Shown: positions 16,391 through 25,463 of the stretch, piece by piece | How positions within the stretch are numbered: the stretch's first letter is position 1 | How the letters are laid out: each line of letters begins with the position of its first letter | Origin: Crocinitomicaceae bacterium | GTDB lineage: Bacteria; Bacteroidota; Bacteroidia; Flavobacteriales_D; Crocinitomicaceae | NCBI GenBank assembly: GCA_020635955.1 | Contig: JACJYW010000004.1 | Coordinates: 186,001-250,000, forward strand | Reading direction: 5' to 3' | DNA length: 64,000 nucleotides | The notes under the pieces: generated by a model | Database searches by the model: none | Told to the model about the DNA's origin: nothing | The model's input: the letters and a program-made list of their open reading frames with translations, nothing else | Program-made: the position numbers and the translations under genes

Positions 16391-17296
16391 ATGAACGCTT
16401 TAGATCATATACTTATAGCTGCTTTGTTGTCGATTTGTTTTCATTCGAATGCTCAAACCTTTGATTGGAAACAAGACGGTTATCTCGATCATTCAACCGG
16501 AGGCGTTTTTAAAAATATTGATGGTAGCGGCATTAATCTCACCATAAAGGGATTAGTCAATGATATTGCACATGGTACCTACGTTAAGACAGGCAAGAAC
16601 GACCAGCAGGAACAGCATCAATTCCATAGCTACACCTTCACCTTTTCAGAAAGTGTTGATGTAGAGTTTACCATTTCTGAGATTAATCTGGATACCATCA
16701 AAAACTGTTTTGATGACGAATTGATATTGTCTGGTAACCCAATGATCATTGAATCCAACAGAGTGAAAATAATTGGCGATACCCTTAGACCAAATCAAGT
16801 AGTGCACGATTTTGAGCAGGGGCATGTAAAAGTGAGTTACCATAATATCAATCAATTCACCATTCGACATGGCTCTGGCAAAACATGCAATCCGGGATAC
16901 ATCATGTTCTCTCCCATTCAATTTCAAAAAACACAGAGACTGGTTCAATTTGGAGAAGATACTTTACATTATACAGACATACAATTTGAACTGGAACAAA
17001 AAAACCTGATCGAAGAATATCATGAAAAGCTGGATAGCCTTATCCTTTTGATGCAGAAAGATGAAAACAAGAGCGTTATACTCCTTGGTTTCGCAGATGA
17101 TGAAGATAGTCAGGAGAAGAACTCGAAATTGTCGCGCAAAAGGGTCAATGCTGTACTAACTTATCTTTTGTTGAACGGAGCGGATCGATCAAGGATCCAT
17201 GCTCAATATTTTGGTGATAACATCTCGGAGATCTCTCATTTGCACCATTACGGACATGGCCAAAATAAGCGTGTTGAGCTTTACATTGTCAATTAA
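16391..17296 (+). CDS. OmpA-family secreted protein
   Basis: A 301-residue protein with signal peptide (ALLSICFHSNAQ), a beta-rich N-terminal domain (about 25-185) and a C-terminal OmpA-like peptidoglycan-binding domain (about 195-301: ILLGFADDEDSQEKN, LSRKRVNAVLTYLL, KRVELYIV). The OmpA part keeps the LS..RA..V..YL pattern with changes. It probably tethers to peptidoglycan in the periplasm. It sits between the left and right halves of an attC-like site, like the 12841 gene. Confidence 0.75.
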   Translation: MNALDHILIAALLSICFHSNAQTFDWKQDGYLDHSTGGVFKNIDGSGINLTIKGLVNDIAHGTYVKTGKNDQQEQHQFHSYTFTFSESVDVEFTISEINLDTIKNCFDDELILSGNPMIIESNRVKIIGDTLRPNQVVHDFEQGHVKVSYHNINQFTIRHGSGKTCNPGYIMFSPIQFQKTQRLVQFGEDTLHYTDIQFELEQKNLIEEYHEKLDSLILLMQKDENKSVILLGFADDEDSQEKNSKLSRKRVNAVLTYLLLNGADRSRIHAQYFGDNISEISHLHHYGHGQNKRVELYIVN

Positions 17297-17301
17297 AGGC
17301 A

Positions 17302-17344
17302 TTCATTCGTTTAATAAATTGCTAGTTTTAGACCAATGTTACTC
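17302..17344 (+). repeat. Right half of a split attC-like site (I), last of the array
   Basis: AATAAATTGCTAGTTTTAGACC, spacer, core GTTACTC (17338-17344) matches the right arms of sites C, D and E. The next gene starts 20 bases on, but no closing left end (GGAGTAAC-like) was found after 19245. Confidence 0.55.
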
Positions 17345-17364
17345 CTTTCACAGCTTGAGTCCTT

Positions 17365-19245
17365 ATGAAACCACAAATCATCTTTGCTGCACTTATTTTA
17401 TTGTTCAGTTCAAACTTAATAAGCGTATTTGCCCAGCCAACTGATTCGAATGATGAGGACATACCCGAACTAATTTTCAAACATGGAAGGGCATTAGTGG
17501 TGCCTGAATTCAGTTCTGAAAGTAATTGGATTCGCGAAGAACTTTGGGTTGAAACCACATTCGACTCAGATAAAGACGGACAACTTGATAGAATGCACGT
17601 TTTTGTCACCCGGCCGGGTCAAACAGCCACTGGCAAACTCAAACTTCCTGTAATTTACCAAACCAGTCCTTATTATGGATTGAAAGTATCTACCCTGATC
17701 CGAACAAATATTAAACCATTCTCAAAAAATCTCTTCTGGAATGTAAAACATGAGCTTGGAGAAACTCCCAAAAAGCACAGGCATCCGAATTTTAATACCA
17801 GAAAGAAAAGACCTTTAATGTCTTCATATACGGATAGACTTTGGGTGCCAAGAGGATATATCACGGTTTATTCTTCTTCACCTGGCACGGGTTTATCAGA
17901 TGGCGTGGCCACTATCGGCGGAGAAAATGAATCCTTAGCTCCAAAAGCAGTAATTGATTGGCTTTGTGGACGCGCTAAAGCTTATAAAACAAGAGATGGA
18001 AATGAAGAAATAACCGCGTATTGGTGTTCCGGAAAAGTAGGCATGACGGGAACCTCTTATGATGGAACTTTGTGTTTGGCAGCGGCTACAACAGGCGTTG
18101 AAGGATTGGAAGCTATCATTCCAATTGCTCCCATTTCTTCTTATTATCTGTATTACAGATCAAATGGATTAGTGCGTTCTCCTGAAGGTTATTTAGGGGA
18201 AGATATGGACGTTCTCTATGATTTTATCAATACTGGAGATAAGTCAAAACGCAAGCGCAATAATAAAACGATCAGGGACAGTTTGTTGGTTCCGAATGAA
18301 GACAGGATTACCGGTGATTACAATGATTTTTGGGCAGGCAGGGATTACCTGGATCATATTGACAAAATGCATGCGGCTATGATCATGGCGCACGGCTTTA
18401 ATGATTGGAACGTTATGCCAATACAGAGTTACCGATTTTATAAAGCTGCCGAAGCAAAAGGTTTACCTGTACAGCTCTATTACCATGAAGTAGGACATGG
18501 TGGTGACCCTCCGTTTAACATGATGAATAAATGGTTTACAAGATTCCTTCACGGCATTGAAAATGATGTTGAGAGTGACCCTAAATTTTGGATAGAGAGA
18601 GATAATGATGATTCTCCTAAATCTTATAACAGTTTCCCTGATTCAAATGCATCTGACGTAGCCTTTTATCTTCAATCTGCTAATAATGGTAAAGGCTCAT
18701 TAGCGACAGAAAAACCAGGTAATCAAAATGCAGATACCATTTATGACAAATATTCAATAGACTACAGCTCACTGCACGACAGTAAATATGCACAACACCG
18801 ATTGTTATTTTTATCCCCTGTTTTGCAAAAAGATATCCGCATTTCAGGCATTCCCAAAGTTACTATTCGATTGGCAAGCAATAAACCAGCAGCTAACCTT
18901 TCTGTCTATTTGATCACATTACCCTGGGAAGAAGACAAAAAACTTCCTTCATACCATAACGTCATAAACAGAGGATGGGCTGATCCTCAAAATCATAGTT
19001 CACTGCGAAATGGAGAAGCACTTGTGCCCGGTAAATTTGTTGATCTAAGCTTTGATCTAATGCCGGATGATCAAATAATACCAAAAGGCAAGCAAATTGG
19101 ATTGATGATATTCTCGAGCGATCAAAAATTCACGATCTGTCCAAAACCTGGCACTCAACTTACTATCGACCCTAATGCTACCAGGATCTCCATTCCAATA
19201 GTTGGAGGGATAGAGGAATATATAAAGGCTACACAGAGGAATTAA
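17365..19245 (+). CDS. Xaa-Pro dipeptidyl-peptidase-like hydrolase (S15, PepX/CocE type)
   Basis: A 626-residue secreted alpha/beta hydrolase with signal peptide (ALILLFSSNLISVFA). The likely catalytic triad is S231 in GTSYDG, D347 in HGFNDWN and H378 in HEVGHGG. The surrounding sequence (GKVGMTGTSY, TTGVEGLE, NGLVRSPEGYLGED, SGDYNDFW-like GDYNDFW) closely follows PepX of lactic acid bacteria. A C-terminal jelly-roll domain (about 490-620) follows, as in the S15 family. Predicted to remove X-Pro dipeptides from the N-termini of peptides. It lacks the large N-terminal domain of lactobacterial PepX. It lies just after the last attC core, and whether it belongs to the array is unclear. Confidence 0.85.
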   Translation: MKPQIIFAALILLFSSNLISVFAQPTDSNDEDIPELIFKHGRALVVPEFSSESNWIREELWVETTFDSDKDGQLDRMHVFVTRPGQTATGKLKLPVIYQTSPYYGLKVSTLIRTNIKPFSKNLFWNVKHELGETPKKHRHPNFNTRKKRPLMSSYTDRLWVPRGYITVYSSSPGTGLSDGVATIGGENESLAPKAVIDWLCGRAKAYKTRDGNEEITAYWCSGKVGMTGTSYDGTLCLAAATTGVEGLEAIIPIAPISSYYLYYRSNGLVRSPEGYLGEDMDVLYDFINTGDKSKRKRNNKTIRDSLLVPNEDRITGDYNDFWAGRDYLDHIDKMHAAMIMAHGFNDWNVMPIQSYRFYKAAEAKGLPVQLYYHEVGHGGDPPFNMMNKWFTRFLHGIENDVESDPKFWIERDNDDSPKSYNSFPDSNASDVAFYLQSANNGKGSLATEKPGNQNADTIYDKYSIDYSSLHDSKYAQHRLLFLSPVLQKDIRISGIPKVTIRLASNKPAANLSVYLITLPWEEDKKLPSYHNVINRGWADPQNHSSLRNGEALVPGKFVDLSFDLMPDDQIIPKGKQIGLMIFSSDQKFTICPKPGTQLTIDPNATRISIPIVGGIEEYIKATQRN

Positions 19246-19273
19246 CGAGGGTATTATATCAATTGGATGCTGA

Positions 19274-20323
19274 TCAATCCTCAGGTTTAAAGATCTTCAT
19301 ACGATCTTTTCGCTTATTGTCAATGTCATCTTTTAAGCGTTGTAACATTCTGTCTGCGATATCTGATAGAATGGCATTAAGTTGTTTATCTACTTCCTTT
19401 TCGGGTTGTAACTCCTCTTCTTCCTTTAGTAATGCATCAATAGAGGTATTGAGGATATTCTCAAGCAGTTGTGCTATCTCCTCTGAAGCCAATTTGCTTG
19501 TTAAACTGTCCGCTAGTTGAACCGATACGTCACTCACCAATTTCTCAACCCTATCTGCAATTTTATTTCCTATTAGTGGCAGATTCTCCAGTTTCTCGAT
19601 CTCTTTACTGTTCTCAAAACCATCTCGAATGACATCCTGAATTTGTTGACGCATATCATCTCTATGCAATGTATAATTACTATCAATGACCTCATGGATC
19701 TTAGTAGTCAAAGCCAACGCCAATTCAGCCTGAACAGGTTTGACACTATACGTTAACAAATCGCCACTGCTTTCGTTCTTCACTTCCCTTTGCAATGATT
19801 CTATGAGCTCCATTAGTGCCCTATCAGAAGCATCATGAACGAAGATCTCATAAACACCATAGAATTGTCTGTATATCACCGATTTTTTAAGATCGATCAC
19901 CCCTCTCTTATGTAGGCGATAAGTCATGGTAAAAATCCTGAAGAACCTCAGCCATACAAAATACCCCAGAGGAATACATCCCAACACGTCATACCAATGC
20001 ACTACCGGATAAAGCCACCATTTTACATATCGTTTCAAGAAAATGCTTATGATCCACTGAACGATCACTTCAACAAGAAAAATGGAGACAAAAAATGATT
20101 CGTAGTAAACAAAATTTGGATGGATCTCATCCCGATAATTGAGGTAAAAGCTCTCTGAAACACCTTTCACCAGATCCTGAAAAATGGCAAAACTAAAGCT
20201 CCAGTCAAAGATCAAATAAACAATATTGACAATTACCACGATTAGCATCAGAATGTCTATGATCAACCTCAATGTTAACACCCTGATCCTTAATTCAATA
20301 TCTTGATTCGCTGTATTATTCAT
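19274..20323 (-). CDS. Membrane protein with a voltage-sensor-like N-terminal region and helical C-terminus
   Basis: A 349-residue protein. Residues ~1-160 hold about four membrane helices; the last one is a WLRFFRIFTMTYRLHKRG segment with Arg every third or fourth position, reminiscent of the S4 helix of ion-transport domains. There is no pore-loop signature that I can see. Residues ~180-349 are helical and amphipathic, with acidic stretches (LLKEEEELQPEKEVDKQ). It faces the PepX gene in convergent orientation, 28 bases apart. Function unknown; a voltage-sensor-only protein is a guess. Confidence 0.65.
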   Translation of the reverse strand: MNNTANQDIELRIRVLTLRLIIDILMLIVVIVNIVYLIFDWSFSFAIFQDLVKGVSESFYLNYRDEIHPNFVYYESFFVSIFLVEVIVQWIISIFLKRYVKWWLYPVVHWYDVLGCIPLGYFVWLRFFRIFTMTYRLHKRGVIDLKKSVIYRQFYGVYEIFVHDASDRALMELIESLQREVKNESSGDLLTYSVKPVQAELALALTTKIHEVIDSNYTLHRDDMRQQIQDVIRDGFENSKEIEKLENLPLIGNKIADRVEKLVSDVSVQLADSLTSKLASEEIAQLLENILNTSIDALLKEEEELQPEKEVDKQLNAILSDIADRMLQRLKDDIDNKRKDRMKIFKPED

Positions 20324-20589
20324 GTTCTAGTATTTAAACGGTAGGGAATTATCTCAATGATATTTGAAGATAATGCATTTAAATTAATCCCTTAGAATAA
20401 AGGAATCTAAGAAGGAAGGTTCGTGTCCAACAAGTGCTATGGTTCAGGCAAATATGAGTATACGTTCCTCTTTGTTCATCCTTTTGCGGAAAACACTTTA
20501 TTCATTGGTGCAACAATCCCAAACCGTTGAATGAATCAATTTTATTTCGGATATTTATATTGATTGGATCTAAACAGAACGTATTCGTT

Positions 20590-21048
20590 ATGAGGAACTT
20601 TAGAGCATATATATTCAAATCAATCTTCTTTGTGGTTTTTGTAATTGGCCTGCAATCTTGCAGAAAGAAAGATGAAAAATATGACGGCACCTATATTGGC
20701 ACTGAAAGAATTGTGCGTGCTGATTCAGGCGGAACGTACTTTGATTCATCCTATAATCAAACTGTCACTGTTGAATATCAGTCCGGAAAATACACGATTA
20801 CACGGTTTTTTAATAATCCGGATGGCAATACCTATATTGATACTAGAAAATCGATCAAAACTGGTGAAGGTGCGGTAGGTTTTGGTGATTGTACAGATGA
20901 TGCTCAAGGAAATTATAGCTGTAGTTCCAGCTGGAGATACTTCATTGAACCAGATAGCCTGGTCATTTCTTCTGGTGGGAGTAGCGGAGACACAGCTGTA
21001 TTCAACTCTGAATCCATCATTTTCCGCGGTAAAAAAATTGACCTCTAA
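20590..21048 (+). CDS. Predicted small lipoprotein of unknown function
   Basis: About 152 residues with leader and lipobox VIGLQSC (Cys about 25), then a beta-rich domain. ATG 20590 is preferred over ATG 20527, since the latter puts a second hydrophobic stretch before the leader. The mature domain (DGTYIGTERIV, QTVTVEYQSGKYTITRFF, DSLVISSGG) resembles small lipocalin-like META-type lipoproteins of the phylum, but I cannot assign a family. DUF2200 follows 14 bases later. Confidence 0.65.
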   Translation: MRNFRAYIFKSIFFVVFVIGLQSCRKKDEKYDGTYIGTERIVRADSGGTYFDSSYNQTVTVEYQSGKYTITRFFNNPDGNTYIDTRKSIKTGEGAVGFGDCTDDAQGNYSCSSSWRYFIEPDSLVISSGGSSGDTAVFNSESIIFRGKKIDL

Positions 21049-21062
21049 ACCTATATTTTAAA

Positions 21063-21422
21063 ATGAAAGTAAGCCCCGAACAAAATGAACGAATCGCAAA
21101 AATGACCTTTGGTTCTGTTTATCCTCATTATGTTACGAAAGTTGAGAAAAAAGGGAGAACCAAAGATGAATTGCATCAGGTAATAGAATGGTTAACCGGT
21201 TATAAAGAAGCCGAAATCCAATCTTTAGTTGACAATAAGATCACTTTTGAGAAGTTCTTTCAGGATGCCAAATTGAATTCGAATGCCAGTGAGATCAAGG
21301 GTGTAATATGCGGCTACAGAATTGAAGAGATCGAATTTCCTTTAACCAGAAATGTACGTTATCTCGACAAGTTGGTGGATGAGCTGGCTAAGGGCAAAAA
21401 AATGGAAAAGATCCTGCGTTAG
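21063..21422 (+). CDS. DUF2200 family protein
   Basis: A 119-residue soluble protein matching the DUF2200 pattern over its full length (RIAKMTFGSVYPHYVTKVEKKGR, ELHQVIEWLTGY, GVICGYRIEEIE, NVRYLDKLVDELAKGK). The family occurs widely in bacteria and its role is unknown. It starts 14 bases after the lipoprotein gene and may share its transcript. Confidence 0.88.
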   Translation: MKVSPEQNERIAKMTFGSVYPHYVTKVEKKGRTKDELHQVIEWLTGYKEAEIQSLVDNKITFEKFFQDAKLNSNASEIKGVICGYRIEEIEFPLTRNVRYLDKLVDELAKGKKMEKILR

Positions 21423-21474
21423 TGCATCCAGGCTTCATAAATATTCTTATTTCTTCCAAATTCCATTTAATCTC

Positions 21475-21482
21475 TACCTTTG
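21475..21482 (+). promoter_or_regulatory. -7 promoter box
   Basis: TACCTTTG, an exact match to TAnnTTTG, 29 bases before the ATG at 21512. Confidence 0.55.
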
Positions 21483-21511
21483 TTCGATCGTAATCGCATT
21501 TTCAAAATTGA

Positions 21512-21937
21512 ATGGAGCAAAGAGACCTGATAAAGGAGCAAATTGAACAATTGGGCAGAGTACTCGGAAAAATTCTTTCGGATTTTCTTAACCTGAAATC
21601 AGAAGGCAAAACGAGCCAGGGCATAGAAGTTTCAAATGAACGATTTAAAGAAGAATTAGACATTGATATTGATGTCTTAAGAAACCTTGGAAAAGACGAA
21701 CTCAAAAATTATTTCCTGAATAAAAAGTTCACTGCTGAGCATATTGAAAAATTAGCTGATTATTTCTTTGAATTGGGTACCACGGAAGAAAATGTAAAAG
21801 AGCATTTGAGCAGTCAATATTTATTACGATCAATTGATTTCTTAGACCTGGCAGATTCTGTATCAAACACCTTCTCTTTTGAGCGTATGAATAAGAAAGA
21901 TCGAATTAAAAAGATCATCAAACACAAAGGTCAATAA
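21512..21937 (+). CDS. Small cytosolic helical protein of unknown function
   Basis: A 141-residue protein, charged and helical throughout (EQIEQLGRVLGKILSDFLNL, HIEKLADYFFELGTTEENVKEHL). It has no signal peptide and no Cys. A well-placed -7 box (21475-21482) supports the start. Such short helical proteins with a conserved LGKILSDFL segment occur in other Flavobacteriia as hypotheticals; no role can be given. Confidence 0.65.
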   Translation: MEQRDLIKEQIEQLGRVLGKILSDFLNLKSEGKTSQGIEVSNERFKEELDIDIDVLRNLGKDELKNYFLNKKFTAEHIEKLADYFFELGTTEENVKEHLSSQYLLRSIDFLDLADSVSNTFSFERMNKKDRIKKIIKHKGQ

Positions 21938-22020
21938 TCCAATTTTTACAAGACTAAAAAGTTCAAAGAGGTTACCTTTTATTTCTTGCAACATACACTG
22001 TGTACACAAACGCTATTGTT

Positions 22021-22968
22021 ATGAAACACAGTATATCTCTTTTAATTTCCCTTTTTATTGTTCAATTCACCTATGGTCAGCAGGACAAACAGTTGACCCA
22101 TTACATTTTTGACAAGATGTCCTTTAATCCTGCGGCTACCGGTTTTAAAGGATACTGCGGAACAATGATCTATCGTAATCAATGGGATAGAGTGCAAGAT
22201 GCTCCCAATACAACCCTGTTGAATCTGCAGGCTAATTTTCCCAAGCAAAATTTAGGTATTGGGGCCTCTTTCACCAATGATGCTATAGGTTACCAACGAA
22301 ATAATACCCTTACAGTAAATGGAGCTTTTCACTTTAAAACGAATGCGGGTATTTTGAGTGGTGGTTTGGGAATTGGAATAATCAATGTAGGATTTTCGCC
22401 TACCTGGATTCCTCCGCAAACTTATTATGATCCCGGCTTACCAATGGCTACTGCAGGTACCAGTTTTGATATCAATGCAGGTTTGTATTGGCATGGTACG
22501 AATCTCCCTTACTATGTGGGGATATCATCTACACATCTCGCCCCTCCTACTTTGAAAAACATTAACTTCTCTATTGCAAGACACTACTACGCGCTAGCTG
22601 GATACAATTTTAAAATACCAGCCAGCCGACAGATCAACTTAAAACCCAGCGTCCTGATCAAAGCTGATAGAGCAAGTATGATCTTTGATATCAATGTAAT
22701 GGCCGATATCTGGTTGAATAACTCCTCTTATTTATGGGGTGGATTATCCTATCGAATGCAGGATGCCGTAGCTATAAATGTTGGCTATGCCTTCTCTCCT
22801 ACCGCCATTGCCAGTGATAACATGATCAAAATTGGGTATTCTTTTGACATCATGACAAATCCGTTGAATAAATACGGGAAAGGAACGCATGAATTGATGG
22901 TGAGTTTCTGTGTTTTTCCTCCTCCTCCAAAAATTGGCAAGCATGGTTGTCCAATTATTTTGCAATAG
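22021..22968 (+). CDS. PorP/SprF-family type IX secretion outer-membrane protein
   Basis: A 315-residue outer-membrane barrel protein with signal peptide (LLISLFIVQFTYGQ). The opening QQDKQLTHYIFDKMSFNPAATGFKG and MIYRNQWDRVQDAPNTTLLN segments are typical of PorP/SprF, which works with T9SS machinery and gliding adhesins. ATG 22021 starts the signal peptide; the frame extends seven codons upstream without support. It ends in a barrel-type strand (ELMVSFCVF) followed by a short tail. A hairpin at 22984-23015 follows. In many genomes such genes lie beside giant adhesins; none is adjacent here. Confidence 0.88.
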   Translation: MKHSISLLISLFIVQFTYGQQDKQLTHYIFDKMSFNPAATGFKGYCGTMIYRNQWDRVQDAPNTTLLNLQANFPKQNLGIGASFTNDAIGYQRNNTLTVNGAFHFKTNAGILSGGLGIGIINVGFSPTWIPPQTYYDPGLPMATAGTSFDINAGLYWHGTNLPYYVGISSTHLAPPTLKNINFSIARHYYALAGYNFKIPASRQINLKPSVLIKADRASMIFDINVMADIWLNNSSYLWGGLSYRMQDAVAINVGYAFSPTAIASDNMIKIGYSFDIMTNPLNKYGKGTHELMVSFCVFPPPPKIGKHGCPIILQ

Positions 22969-22983
22969 CAATTGACTTTATAG

Positions 22984-23015
22984 ATCAGTCCAAAACATAA
23001 TAGCTTTGGACTGAT
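22984..23015 (+). terminator. Hairpin, probable terminator
   Basis: ATCAGTCCAAA / TTTGGACTGAT around a 10-base loop, with A/T-rich sequence (TTAATTATAA) after it but no long T run. Confidence 0.5.
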
Positions 23016-23033
23016 TTAATTATAACAAAGCAT

Positions 23034-23041
23034 TACTTTTG
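23034..23041 (+). promoter_or_regulatory. -7 promoter box
   Basis: TACTTTTG, exact TAnnTTTG match, 15 bases before the ATG at 23056. Confidence 0.55.
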
Positions 23042-23055
23042 CCCAAATTCTACTT

Positions 23056-25461
23056 ATGAAATTCTTAGTTGTAATTGCTTTGTTTGCTCTGCCTATATTG
23101 GCCTTTTCACAGCCATATCCTGAAAAATACAAGGATTATCCAAATGATCGATTTGGATTAGCTTATCAATTCTATGATGAGATCAGAGGGAGCTATTATG
23201 ACACGATCACTCCACCCATATACAAAGACATTATCGAATTAAATGGTCAATTCCTTCTGATCAAAGATGAAATTCAAAAAGTAGGTAAAGAAACCTATTC
23301 TAAAAATGGTCAAGTGGTTAAAGTGAAGGATAAAACCATCACTCCTGTTAAGACTTTTCAACTCTACCAGTACAATTATCATGATCACCTCATCACTGAG
23401 AAAAAAGGAGATACTTACGCGCTTTATGACCCAAAAGCTGAAAAATATCTGATTGAAAAATTCAATAGTTTAAAGAGATTTCATCAATGTACTGGTTGTG
23501 AAAGTTTATATAGTGCCATCATAGATAACCGAACCGTGGTTTACAATCGCCGTGGAGAGGAAATGTTCAGTTCAACTATTATCGGACATTTTGATTATGA
23601 TGCCAGTCTAAAACTGTTCTCACAGGGTGAAAAACTAAAAACTTATTTTGATGAGAAGGGCAATATTGTTTTCAAGGATATTACTGCTGTAGAGAACCTT
23701 TGTCCCAGAGTAACTGAAGTAAGGTATTATCAGCTTACTAAAAAAGATAAAACAACTCATCTGTATTCTGATGGCAAGGTGATCATCAAAGATTTCAAGG
23801 GGTCTTTCGTAGGTGATATGCTAAACATGAATCGCATTATTGCTAAAACTGCTGAAGGATATATAGTTTTTGATGCAACAGGCAAACGTATTAACAATGA
23901 AGTTTATGAATCTCTGCAACCTGCTGTTAAAAATGAATCGGGCAAAGATGTGAATCTGGTAAAAAAAGCGGGAAGTTGGTTCTTTGTTGACGAAAACTAT
24001 AAGCCTATTGAAGATATATCTTATTTCAACGCAATGGTTGTGGGTGAACTGCGGTGGTCAAATAATTACTATGCCGTTCAAAGTACTAAAGCTCAAAAAG
24101 GTTTTAATATTTATAACAGTGAAGGGAAGCCAATATCCACTGACCTTTATGAAGAAGCCTATTTTGCCGATTACTATCAGGATGCACTTATTCTCAAAAA
24201 AGACGGTTTGTTGGCGATTTGTACAGAAGGAAAACCAGGAGAATTTAAATACCAAAGCGTTGAAAATCTTGAAGAATTCCTATCAGAGGGATACTATATC
24301 TGTCAGCTTCCTGGAAAACCATCTTACTATGTTTTGTATGATTACTATTCTCAAACAGAATATTTTACTGATTGGAAATTAAGCAGGATCAGCACTATTG
24401 CTGAACAAGATGATGACAAATGGATCATTCTGATCTATGATGAAAATGATAAATTTCAGCTAGTGAATATGTATGCTACCCGCAAAGATCAGATCGTTAA
24501 ATCCGGGTCATTTGAGTTTGATAACTATTATTTTGATCAGGAGCGCGGGTATGATGAGCCCATCTTATTTGTACAAAAAAATGGTCTTTGGGGTATTTAC
24601 AGAACAGATACTTTATATGCCGAGATTCCTTGCCAATATGATAAGATCTACTGGAATGACTATGAATTTTTAGATTATTATCTGCTAAAAACAGAGAAAA
24701 ATGGAAAGCAGGGATTGCTTAAAACCGTTAGAGGTAAGTATGAGGAGATCCTGGCGCCAACTTATGATGAAATAGTGATCATGGATGAAGTATTGATCAC
24801 CCAATCAGATAAAAAATATGGTGTGATCGACTCACAAACTGGTTCAGTAATGGCCCCACCTGTTTTTATCAAAAAACCTACCTATGATGCCCTTTTCAAT
24901 GATGATTTGGGATATCGACAAGCGGCCCTGGTTAACAACGTTCAAAAAGAGTGTATTCTTAAAGGGGCATATAGTCAAAACCCTCAATTCATGTGTTTCG
25001 AAAATCTCACAAGCATTCCAGGAAATGACGATATGATGACCTTTGATCATAATGGAAAGAAAGGTGTGATAAGTGTTTCTTTAGACACCGTTTTGGTTCC
25101 ATTATTTGACCATGTAGAGCAAAACGCAGATTTCGATTACTGGTTAACCAGCATTGATGGAAAAAAAGGAATGAGAACCTGGCAAGGGGAGATCATCCTG
25201 AAAGAAGAGTTTGAAGAATTGATCACAGATAAAGAATTCTACACGAATATTATTTTACTTAAAAAAGAAGGCAAATGGGCTGCCTATTTGAGAGAAGATC
25301 TCAAAACGCCTTTTGACTACGAGACGCTTGAATTGAGGGATGATTTCATCTTTGCTAAAAAAGACGGTAAATGGGGATTATTGACCCATACTTTTGAAAC
25401 CTATATTGAGTTCAAATACTCTACTAAAGAAGAAGTTTTAAAGGCAATTTCAGAAGAATAG
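23056..25461 (+). CDS. Secreted WG-repeat protein
   Basis: An 801-residue protein with signal peptide (MKFLVVIALFALPILAFSQ) and many WG/KWG-type repeats, clearest in the C-terminal half: NGLWGIYRT, NGKQGLL, KKYGVID, KKGVISVS, KKGMRTWQGE, EGKWAAY, DGKWGLL. Each unit couples such a motif to a Pro/Phe-Asp-Tyr-Asp segment (ILAPTYDEI, VLVPLFDHV), typical of the family. N-terminal units are more divergent. WG proteins are common in Bacteroidota and their role is generally unknown. It ends two bases before the convergent 25464 gene. Confidence 0.85.
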   Translation: MKFLVVIALFALPILAFSQPYPEKYKDYPNDRFGLAYQFYDEIRGSYYDTITPPIYKDIIELNGQFLLIKDEIQKVGKETYSKNGQVVKVKDKTITPVKTFQLYQYNYHDHLITEKKGDTYALYDPKAEKYLIEKFNSLKRFHQCTGCESLYSAIIDNRTVVYNRRGEEMFSSTIIGHFDYDASLKLFSQGEKLKTYFDEKGNIVFKDITAVENLCPRVTEVRYYQLTKKDKTTHLYSDGKVIIKDFKGSFVGDMLNMNRIIAKTAEGYIVFDATGKRINNEVYESLQPAVKNESGKDVNLVKKAGSWFFVDENYKPIEDISYFNAMVVGELRWSNNYYAVQSTKAQKGFNIYNSEGKPISTDLYEEAYFADYYQDALILKKDGLLAICTEGKPGEFKYQSVENLEEFLSEGYYICQLPGKPSYYVLYDYYSQTEYFTDWKLSRISTIAEQDDDKWIILIYDENDKFQLVNMYATRKDQIVKSGSFEFDNYYFDQERGYDEPILFVQKNGLWGIYRTDTLYAEIPCQYDKIYWNDYEFLDYYLLKTEKNGKQGLLKTVRGKYEEILAPTYDEIVIMDEVLITQSDKKYGVIDSQTGSVMAPPVFIKKPTYDALFNDDLGYRQAALVNNVQKECILKGAYSQNPQFMCFENLTSIPGNDDMMTFDHNGKKGVISVSLDTVLVPLFDHVEQNADFDYWLTSIDGKKGMRTWQGEIILKEEFEELITDKEFYTNIILLKKEGKWAAYLREDLKTPFDYETLELRDDFIFAKKDGKWGLLTHTFETYIEFKYSTKEEVLKAISEE

Positions 25462-25463
25462 AT

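Larger units (their letters stand above)
5868..17344 (+). mobile_element. Integron-like gene-cassette array without integrase (CALIN-like)
   Basis: A row of short cassettes separated by palindromic sites of attC layout: a left arm with AAC, a 6-7-base unpaired spacer and CTAAAGC; a variable loop region; a right arm with GCTTTAG, a spacer and a GTT core. The diagnostic feature is that each cassette's first bases are complementary to the left end of the site closing that cassette: 5901-5910 with 6392-6401 (10/10), 6555-6564 with 8762-8771 (10/10), 8831-8840 with 9490-9499 (8/10 plus a G-T), 9575-9584 with 10282-10291 (9/10), 10389-10398 with 11117-11127 (10 pairs, one bulge). No tyrosine recombinase is encoded anywhere in the window. 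Array limits are estimates; the sites right of 12640 are decayed or split. Confidence 0.8.

Noticed and set aside
5930..17296. Toxin-antitoxin modules in the cassettes, as in Vibrio superintegrons
   Set aside because: No recognisable toxin-antitoxin pair was found; the YwqK 'antitoxin' label of the MORN-like repeats is not functional evidence.
5868..17344. Palindromic repeats read as a CRISPR array or as REP elements
   Set aside because: Spacing is gene-sized, repeats are long imperfect hairpins with variable loops, and their ends co-vary with cassette starts, which fits attC and not CRISPR or REP.
5686..17344. Genomic island bounded by tRNA-His repeats
   Set aside because: The two 3'-half copies are only 170 bp apart and no further copy was found up to 19 kb, so an island spanning the array is not supported by direct repeats.
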